A stretch of DNA of 29,279 nucleotides, taken from Wohlfahrtiimonas larvae_A. Its GTDB lineage: Bacteria > Pseudomonadota > Gammaproteobacteria > Cardiobacteriales > Wohlfahrtiimonadaceae. Made by a program: the position numbers and the translations under genes. Shown in pieces: positions 24,346 through 29,279 of the stretch. Positions within the stretch are counted from its first letter, which is position 1. Each line of letters starts with the position of its first letter. The stretch lies in assembly GCA_040394195.1 (NCBI GenBank), contig JBEBSR010000034.1, forward strand, positions 1-29,279, given 5' to 3'. Below the pieces are notes generated by a model that saw nothing but the letters and a program-made list of their open reading frames with translations, was not told the DNA's origin and did no database searches.

Positions 24346-25479
24346 TTAATCTATGAACTCTGATAGCACATTATTTAAAAATAGAAAGCCTTGATCTGTC
24401 GTACTCAATTGACCATTTTCTCTTACAATTAATCCACGCCTTTGCAATAAATTTAGCTTATCTTCAATCACAGATATTGGTAAAAATGTTCGTTCAGAGA
24501 AAATCGCCTCTTCAATCCCATGTTTTAAACGCAAGGCATTCAACATGAATTCAAAGGGCAGTTCTTCATTGATCACTTCTTCAATTACAAGACGCTCACT
24601 CGCACTTTTCTTCAAATACTGCGCGGGATGCTTTTCAATAGAAGTGCGTAAAATACGGGATTCACCTTGCATGGTGATCTTGCCATGTGCGCCTGCACCA
24701 ATGCCAATATAATCACCAAATTCCCAATAATTGCGATTATGCTTCGATTGATACCCTGCTTTTGCAAATGCTGAAACTTCATAATGTTGATAGCCATTAG
24801 CTTTCAATAAAGCATAACTTTGCAATTGCATCTCTTCAATCAATTCACTTTCAGGCAATTTTGGCGGAAATTTATAGAAATAAGTATTCGGCTCCATCGT
24901 CAATTGATAATGGGAAATATGATCAGGTTTCAGATCAATCACACCTTGCAAATCACTTAAAGCTTGCTCCACAGTTTGATCTGGCAATGCAAACATCAAA
25001 TCACAATTGATGTTATCAAAACCTGCATCACGTGCGATTTGCACTGCTCTTTTAGCTTCATCACTTTGATGAATTCTACCCAACTTTTTCAAATGTGCAT
25101 CATTTAAGCTCTGGATACCAATCGAAATTCGATTGATACCAATTTCATGATAAGCCTTGAAATAGTTAGCATCCACAGTGCCTGGATTTGCTTCCATCGT
25201 GATTTCAGCATGCGGATCTAAAATGAGATAGCTACGCAATCCACTCATTAAACGAGCCATATCATCTGGCTTCATCAAACTTGGCGTGCCACCACCGATA
25301 AAAATCGTGCGAATGGTTCTGCCCCAAATTTTAGGCACAATTTCGACAATATCTGCCAATAATGCATCCACATAATCCACTTCATAGGAATCATTTTTTA
25401 ACTGATGTGAATTAAAATCGCAATATGGGCACTTCTGAATACACCAAGGAAAGTGTATGTATAAACTTAATGGAATCAT
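24346..25479 (-). CDS. hemW: HemW-like radical SAM heme chaperone
   Basis: 377 residues. The N-terminus YIHFPWCIQKCPYCDFNSH holds the radical SAM cluster cysteines Cys13, Cys17 and Cys20. IFIGGGTPSLM (about 60-70), EANPGT (about 96-101) and GIQSLND follow, and the C-terminal HemN_C domain is present. The single CxxxCxxC and Phe after the last Cys-Asp, with no extra N-terminal region, fit HemW, a heme-binding chaperone, rather than the oxygen-independent coproporphyrinogen oxidase HemN. It starts 12 bases after the nadE stop and is the last gene of the pncB-nadE-hemW unit. No dedicated terminator is visible before the metY promoter. Confidence 0.92.
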   Translation of the reverse strand: MIPLSLYIHFPWCIQKCPYCDFNSHQLKNDSYEVDYVDALLADIVEIVPKIWGRTIRTIFIGGGTPSLMKPDDMARLMSGLRSYLILDPHAEITMEANPGTVDANYFKAYHEIGINRISIGIQSLNDAHLKKLGRIHQSDEAKRAVQIARDAGFDNINCDLMFALPDQTVEQALSDLQGVIDLKPDHISHYQLTMEPNTYFYKFPPKLPESELIEEMQLQSYALLKANGYQHYEVSAFAKAGYQSKHNRNYWEFGDYIGIGAGAHGKITMQGESRILRTSIEKHPAQYLKKSASERLVIEEVINEELPFEFMLNALRLKHGIEEAIFSERTFLPISVIEDKLNLLQRRGLIVRENGQLSTTDQGFLFLNNVLSEFID

Positions 25480-25491
25480 ATATCTCGTGGC

Positions 25492-26250
25492 TTAAAAATC
25501 TGCAAAGGCTTTCGGTACTTTTGGCATCTCACGTTTATGTTGTGAACGATCATGCCAATGTTTAATGATAGCACTAGTTTCTTCAGAAACGCTTTCACCA
25601 CGTAAAGCACGATTCATTTCAGCATAACTCAAACCAATTTCACCTTCGTCTGTCTGTGATTCCCACAAACCGCCCGATGGCTTTTTATCAATCACTGAAT
25701 TTGGCACACCTAAATAACGTGCTAGATCATAAACATCGTCTTTCATTAAGTGAAAAAGTGGAATCACATCCACACCGCCATCACCATATTTAGTGAAATA
25801 ACCCAATTGCCATTCCACTTGGTTATCTGTCCCTACAACCAATGCATTGCGTGCTTGTGCGATGGCATATAATGTCACCATTCTTAAACGAGCACGAACA
25901 TTACCATCAATCACACGAGCATCATTGGCTGTTTTGCCTTGTAGATTTTCTGCACCAACTGTTTGGTAAAATGTAGAATGCGTTGCTGATAAATCCACAG
26001 TTGTATGATCTAATTTGCACACATCTAAAACACGCTTGGCATCTACTAAATCTTCTGCATTGCTGTGGCAAGGCATCATCACAGCAAAACTATTTTTTAC
26101 ATCTGCTTTGGCAAGCAAGCAACTCACAACTGCTGAGTCAACACCGCCACTTAATCCCACAACAAAACCATCTAAATTACGTAGTTTTCTCTCTTCATGT
26201 AACCATTCAATCAAATGATCCACGTAATTTGCGATTTTTTTATCCTTCAT
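25492..26250 (-). CDS. nadE: NH3-dependent NAD synthetase
   Basis: Converts nicotinate adenine dinucleotide to NAD with ammonia and ATP. The 252 residues lack the N-terminal nitrilase-like glutaminase domain, so this is the ammonia-dependent type. The P-loop SGGVDS is at 34-39, GTDNQVEW at about 139-146, and KPSGGLWESQTDEGEIG (about 190-206) is the conserved substrate loop. The start overlaps the end of pncB by 11 bases, which couples two steps of NAD salvage. Confidence 0.95.
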   Translation of the reverse strand: MKDKKIANYVDHLIEWLHEERKLRNLDGFVVGLSGGVDSAVVSCLLAKADVKNSFAVMMPCHSNAEDLVDAKRVLDVCKLDHTTVDLSATHSTFYQTVGAENLQGKTANDARVIDGNVRARLRMVTLYAIAQARNALVVGTDNQVEWQLGYFTKYGDGGVDVIPLFHLMKDDVYDLARYLGVPNSVIDKKPSGGLWESQTDEGEIGLSYAEMNRALRGESVSEETSAIIKHWHDRSQHKREMPKVPKAFADF

Positions 26251-27337
26251 AAATAACCTTTTCTAGTTTTGGATTTGGCCAATAAGCTCGACCCGCTTTG
26301 GCTTGTGGTTTGCCATCTAATAGAACATTATCACCTGTGAATCCCACATTAATCTCTAACAAACTCGCACCTACACCATAAACATTAATAGGCACATTAT
26401 GCTTTTCAAACTCACTAATTTTCTCAGGCGTTAAACCACCACTGACAATGATATTCACATGTTGATAGCCTTCATCATCTAAAGCTTTACGCAATGCAAA
26501 TACTAACTCTTTATTACAGCCACGAGGGTCAAATTGCCCCAACAACTGAGGATTACGCATAAAGTATTGATCCACCATATTGCCTGATGTATCAATGCGA
26601 ACGCCTGCCAATTTATCACCTAATGCACGCGCAACTTTTAAGGAATCTGTGATTACATCATTATGATAATCAACTAAAACTACTAAACGATCTTCTGGGA
26701 ATGTTTCACGATAAGCTAGAGATGCTGCAACGATGTCACCATCAAATAATTGGATCAATGCGTGTGGCATTGTGCCAATGCCCTCTTTGCCCCACCATTC
26801 ATTCATGGCATGTGTTGCTTGTGCTGAGCTTCCGCCGATGAATGCAGCATAACCATCGCCAGCTTGTTGACTGAAATGATCATTACGATCTGCCATAAAT
26901 AAGATAGATTTATTGCCCGCTGCTTTTACAACTCTATGAACATTGGTAGCAACCGAACTGCGTCGCGCCAGAATACCATCAATTAAGCCTTCTAAATAAC
27001 CGAAGTCTTCATATTTACCAGTGATCGTTAACACTGCTTCAAAAGGATTGATCATATCGCCATCATGCAAGGCAGTAATTTCAAGTTTTTCTGGGTTTCT
27101 AGCAAAAGTATGTAGGAGCGCTATAGATTCATCAATACCGCAAACAACAACATGATCTTTACGTTGGAAAAATTGCATCGTAACAACACGATTTTTACAG
27201 TATTTTTCCGCAAGCTCTGTTGTTTTTAAAAAATATACAGCTGAAAACCAGCCATCCTTAACACGTTCATCAAATTTAAATGTTTGATTTGTTAAACGTT
27301 TAATCTTTCCCTGTTGCTTCAACTCTAATTCTTTCAT
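26240..27337 (-). CDS. pncB: Nicotinate phosphoribosyltransferase
   Basis: Makes nicotinate mononucleotide from nicotinate and PRPP, the entry of the Preiss-Handler route. About 365 residues, the short type without the longer N-terminal region. RLTNQTFKFDER near the start, GSSAQATHAMNEWW (about 168-181), LVDYHNDVITDSL (about 223-235), VRIDTSGN (about 248-255) and IIVSGGLTPEKI (about 297-308) are family motifs. I prefer the ATG at 27337; an in-frame TTG at 27349 would add four residues and neither has a good ribosome binding site. nadE overlaps its 3-prime end. Nicotinate must come from outside or from a nicotinamidase not in this window. Confidence 0.93.
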   Translation of the reverse strand: MKELELKQQGKIKRLTNQTFKFDERVKDGWFSAVYFLKTTELAEKYCKNRVVTMQFFQRKDHVVVCGIDESIALLHTFARNPEKLEITALHDGDMINPFEAVLTITGKYEDFGYLEGLIDGILARRSSVATNVHRVVKAAGNKSILFMADRNDHFSQQAGDGYAAFIGGSSAQATHAMNEWWGKEGIGTMPHALIQLFDGDIVAASLAYRETFPEDRLVVLVDYHNDVITDSLKVARALGDKLAGVRIDTSGNMVDQYFMRNPQLLGQFDPRGCNKELVFALRKALDDEGYQHVNIIVSGGLTPEKISEFEKHNVPINVYGVGASLLEINVGFTGDNVLLDGKPQAKAGRAYWPNPKLEKVIYEG

Positions 27338-27407
27338 GGTCAGTGTCAATTTGATTAAGGTGAGCTATTATCGCATGTTTGTAAAAAATATCAAACTCAT
27401 TGATCAA

Positions 27408-28046
27408 TCACATATTTGTACCAAAAAGACTCACCGATTGGCCAGTAAAATTGTCACTATCCAATTGTTTTACAACAGCATTTGCAACATCTTTTCGGCT
27501 AATGTAGCCTGCGGTTGTTAAATCTTCTGTTAATGAAAATTTGTACTGATCAGAAGCCTCTTCATGCGTCAAACCCCCTGGTCTGACTATGATCCAAGGA
27601 AATTTTTGACTGCGTAAAAATTCCTCAGCTTTTGTTTTTTCAATGAGCGCTTCACCCAATGCTTTTTTAATGTTTTCGTTTAATTTACTAAACTGATCGC
27701 CAGATCCCATCGAAGTAATTAAGATAAATTTTCCAAGGCTAATAGCACTTTTTTCAATGGCTTGAATGGCATTAATATTACCAACACCATCAATGCGCTG
27801 GCCATCGCTATTTTTACCACCTAAAGTTGAGATCACAACACTTGGTTTCGCAACTTTGACGGCATTCACACAATCATCTAATGAAAATGCATCGCCTAGA
27901 ATAATCTCTACATTCAATTGAGCTAAAGCTTCTCGTGAGCTATTAGCACGAAGCATGACAGCAACATCATGACCTTCTCTTACAAGTGCTTCAACAATGT
28001 GAAGCCCCATATTTTTACTGCCACCAAATACTAATACCTTTGCCAT
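27408..28046 (-). CDS. NAD(P)-binding atypical short-chain reductase
   Basis: 212 residues with a Rossmann fold: VLVFGGSKNMGLHIVEAL (about 4-21) is the dinucleotide-binding turn. GDAFSLDD (about 51-58), VISTLGG (about 70-76) and IIVRPGGLTHE (about 152-162) match the NAD(P)H-binding / NmrA-like (SDR5) group. The usual Tyr-x-x-x-Lys pair is not obvious; KTKAEEFLRS occupies that region, so it may be non-catalytic or use an unusual mechanism. It lies 70 bases upstream of pncB on the same strand; whether they are cotranscribed is unclear. Confidence 0.83.
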   Translation of the reverse strand: MAKVLVFGGSKNMGLHIVEALVREGHDVAVMLRANSSREALAQLNVEIILGDAFSLDDCVNAVKVAKPSVVISTLGGKNSDGQRIDGVGNINAIQAIEKSAISLGKFILITSMGSGDQFSKLNENIKKALGEALIEKTKAEEFLRSQKFPWIIVRPGGLTHEEASDQYKFSLTEDLTTAGYISRKDVANAVVKQLDSDNFTGQSVSLFGTNM

Positions 28047-28158
28047 TTATCTATCATCCATGAGAATAACTGATTGAAAATTCTTCAATATATTTGGATT
28101 TTACGGCATTCTAGAATGAAAATCTTAGATAAAAAATGGGCAATCTAGGCAACTTAGA

Positions 28159-28596
28159 TTAAATCAATCGGTTGAATAATTCAGAACCGCCATAAGTCCA
28201 CAATAGAATCATCGCAGCATAACGAAATGTTTTACCAATGAAGAGATAAATGAGGCATGGCAAAATGGATAAACGTAGCCAACCTGCTGCAATTGGCAAT
28301 GCATCCCCAATGAATGGAATCCAAGAGAATAATAAAATGGAACTGCCATATTTGTGCAAATAACGCTGAACCCTTGGCGAGGGTAGTTTTTTAGGCGGAA
28401 TCAATCGTCCTAAATAATACGACAGAATTGCACCCGCACTATTACCAACGCTGGCAACAATCCAAGCGATCAATGTATAGCCAGGATATTTTTCTAGAAA
28501 TGCCATCAAAGCAACCTCAGAACTTCCAGGCAGAATAGTTGCCGATGTGAAGCCAGATGCAAACAATAATGCTAAAGCAGTATAGATAGAGCCCAT
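28159..28596 (-). CDS. yqaA: YqaA-family inner-membrane protein
   Basis: 145 residues with three to four hydrophobic helices and the SNARE-associated/VTT (DedA-like) core. The FASGFTSATILPGSSEVAL segment (about 13-31), GNSAGAILSYYLGR (about 51-64) and FIGDALPIAAGWLRL (about 95-109) match YqaA of E. coli. DedA-type proteins move lipid carriers or phospholipids across the membrane; YqaA itself has no settled function. It is preceded by two terminators and followed by a 112-base gap with no clear element, and probably forms its own unit. Confidence 0.88.
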   Translation of the reverse strand: MGSIYTALALLFASGFTSATILPGSSEVALMAFLEKYPGYTLIAWIVASVGNSAGAILSYYLGRLIPPKKLPSPRVQRYLHKYGSSILLFSWIPFIGDALPIAAGWLRLSILPCLIYLFIGKTFRYAAMILLWTYGGSELFNRLI

Positions 28597-28672
28597 ATCT
28601 TGATGAATTTATAGTGATTTAATTCATTAGTATGAGTTGTCATTCATTATCTGACAAGCATTATCACAATAT

Positions 28673-28713
28673 AAAAAAAGAGTGATGAACTTTAAATCAG
28701 TTTCATCACGCTT
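28673..28713 (-). terminator. Intrinsic terminator upstream of yqaA
   Basis: On the minus strand a 12-bp stem with one mismatch (28713-28702 with 28689-28678) is followed by seven T (28679-28673). It backs up the hairpin at 28770 for transcription from the small gene at 28799. The remaining bases of 28597-28798 hold nothing else I can support. Confidence 0.72.
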
Positions 28714-28769
28714 AGTTGGGATATTTAAATTAATTATGATTATTATCCCGCATATAATCTAAATACGAC

Positions 28770-28794
28770 AAAGCCAGTTCATCGAACTGGCTTT
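28770..28794. terminator. Hairpin after the 82-residue small protein gene
   Basis: An 11-bp stem (28770-28780 with 28784-28794, AAAGCCAGTTC arm) with a 3-base loop sits five bases past the stop codon of the gene at 28799. The T-run is better on the plus strand (five T) than on the minus. Confidence 0.65.
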
Positions 28795-28798
28795 TTGA

Positions 28799-29047
28799 TT
28801 ACTCTTCAGCTTTCCACTGATTATCCAACAATTGCTCTTGGATATTTTTCACAAACTCTTCTAAGTCTGCGCGAGTCATTTCCATACGTGAGCCATAACG
28901 CTCGTTTTCGATGGAAGTTGCATGTTCAATCACGAACTTATCTTCGTCTTCTTTGATTAAACTGAATTCTTCAGCATTCTTGTCCATACATCTAAAACCC
29001 ACCATTTGGATATTATTATAGACAACATTTTTATTCAGTTCTGACAT
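28799..29047 (-). CDS. Small acidic protein of unknown function
   Basis: 82 residues that I do not recognise. The protein is soluble and strongly charged. A beta-rich N-terminal part (about 8-45) contains a single Cys20, and a C-terminal helix (about 57-82) is rich in Glu, Asp and Gln. There is no signal peptide or membrane helix. A good AGAGG site lies ahead of the ATG and a TATAAT (29089-29084) lies about 40 bases upstream, with its own hairpin after the stop, so it looks like a real monocistronic gene rather than a chance ORF. Confidence 0.72.
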   Translation of the reverse strand: MSELNKNVVYNNIQMVGFRCMDKNAEEFSLIKEDEDKFVIEHATSIENERYGSRMEMTRADLEEFVKNIQEQLLDNQWKAEE

Positions 29048-29152
29048 AGTAAACCTCTTTCATCCGTTTAAAAACAGGCGACATTATAACTACTTCGCCC
29101 TAAAAAGTCTGATTTTAATTTACAATGGCTAACATTCATAATCCCAATACAG

Positions 29153-29181
29153 AAAACCTCAATCCTAAGATTGAGGTTTTT
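29153..29181. terminator. Terminator between the TRAP gene and the small protein gene
   Basis: A perfect 12-bp stem (29153-29164 with 29169-29180) with a CTAA loop. The 28 bases are identical to the hairpin at 13488-13515. On the minus strand, after dctM, the stem is followed by TC and then mixed sequence; on the plus strand by T then ATTA. Confidence 0.78.
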
Positions 29182-29206
29182 ATTACAATTTCTATTTATT
29201 TAACCA

Positions 29207-29279
29207 CTACTTCGCATTCAATAAATTCGGTAAACCTAAAGTCATGGATGGAATATAAGTAATCAAGCTTAAGACGTCT
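29207..29279 (-). CDS. dctM: TRAP transporter large permease (DctM), C-terminal end only
   Basis: The last 23 codons of a gene running in from beyond the window on the minus strand, ending at TAG 29209-29207. The peptide DVLSLITYIPSMTLGLPNLL matches the typical C-terminus of DctM, the 12-helix subunit of sodium-driven TRAP transporters for C4-dicarboxylates, sialic acid and other organic acids. The substrate cannot be inferred from this fragment. The upstream dctQ and dctP genes would lie outside the window. Confidence 0.75.
   Translation of the reverse strand, partial: DVLSLITYIPSMTLGLPNLLNAK

Overview
This is an AT-rich chromosomal segment of a gammaproteobacterium. The evidence is the E. 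coli-type fused trpCF, a PepN of E. coli architecture with active-site residues offset by four, a beta-class GstA whose Cys11 and His106 sit at the E. coli positions, HemW, AlaA, YqaA and a typical initiator tRNA. The genus cannot be fixed from sequence alone. Low GC with NhaC, MetY and no plasmid or phage genes suggests a host- or habitat-adapted lineage, perhaps near Cardiobacteriales or Orbales; that is inference.

Layout. 1-1391: a cut initiator tRNA gene (minus) and a DUF2931-type secreted or anchored protein (plus). 1405-6100: a minus-strand tryptophan operon trpL-trpD-trpCF-trpB-trpA with its own promoter, a Trp-rich leader peptide and a rho-independent attenuator. 6115-10228: alaA, an orphan type IV pilin-like gene on the plus strand, gstA and nhaC. 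10462-13459: a plus-strand membrane block with a DUF2157/DUF4401/GDYXXLXY trio and an HdeD-family protein. 13583-19239: a plus-strand run of a Bacteroidota-looking mraZ outside any division cluster, murI, pepN, a nitroreductase, a TSUP permease and an acyl-CoA thioesterase. 19464-24330: a sulfur/methionine island with two closely related metY genes facing each other around tsuA, tsuB and a flavin reductase. 24346-28596: pncB, nadE and hemW, then an NAD(P)-binding protein and YqaA, all minus. 28799-29279: a small acidic protein and the 3-prime end of a TRAP permease dctM.

The most notable signal is in the 5-prime leader of the second metY (24079-24330, minus strand). A promoter is followed by a 12-codon peptide gene ending in three consecutive Met codons and Leu. 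Then come four mutually exclusive pairing segments and an intrinsic terminator directly before metY. The geometry fits ribosome-mediated attenuation responding to methionine: a stall on the Met codons leaves segment 1 free and leads to antitermination, and completed translation leads to termination. I know of no described methionine leader-peptide attenuator in Gammaproteobacteria, where MetJ is the usual regulator and S-box riboswitches occur in some lineages. The other metY copy has no such leader and instead heads an operon with a thiosulfate transporter and a TusA-like sulfur carrier. The organism thus appears to have one sulfhydrylase tied to sulfur supply and one tied to methionine charging.

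No CRISPR array, insertion sequence, rRNA or phage gene was seen. There is no stretch over 300 bases without a gene. The larger gaps (5854-6114, 10229-10461, 19240-19463, 24079-24345, 28597-28798) hold the regulatory elements listed, except 10229-10461, where I see no convincing element.
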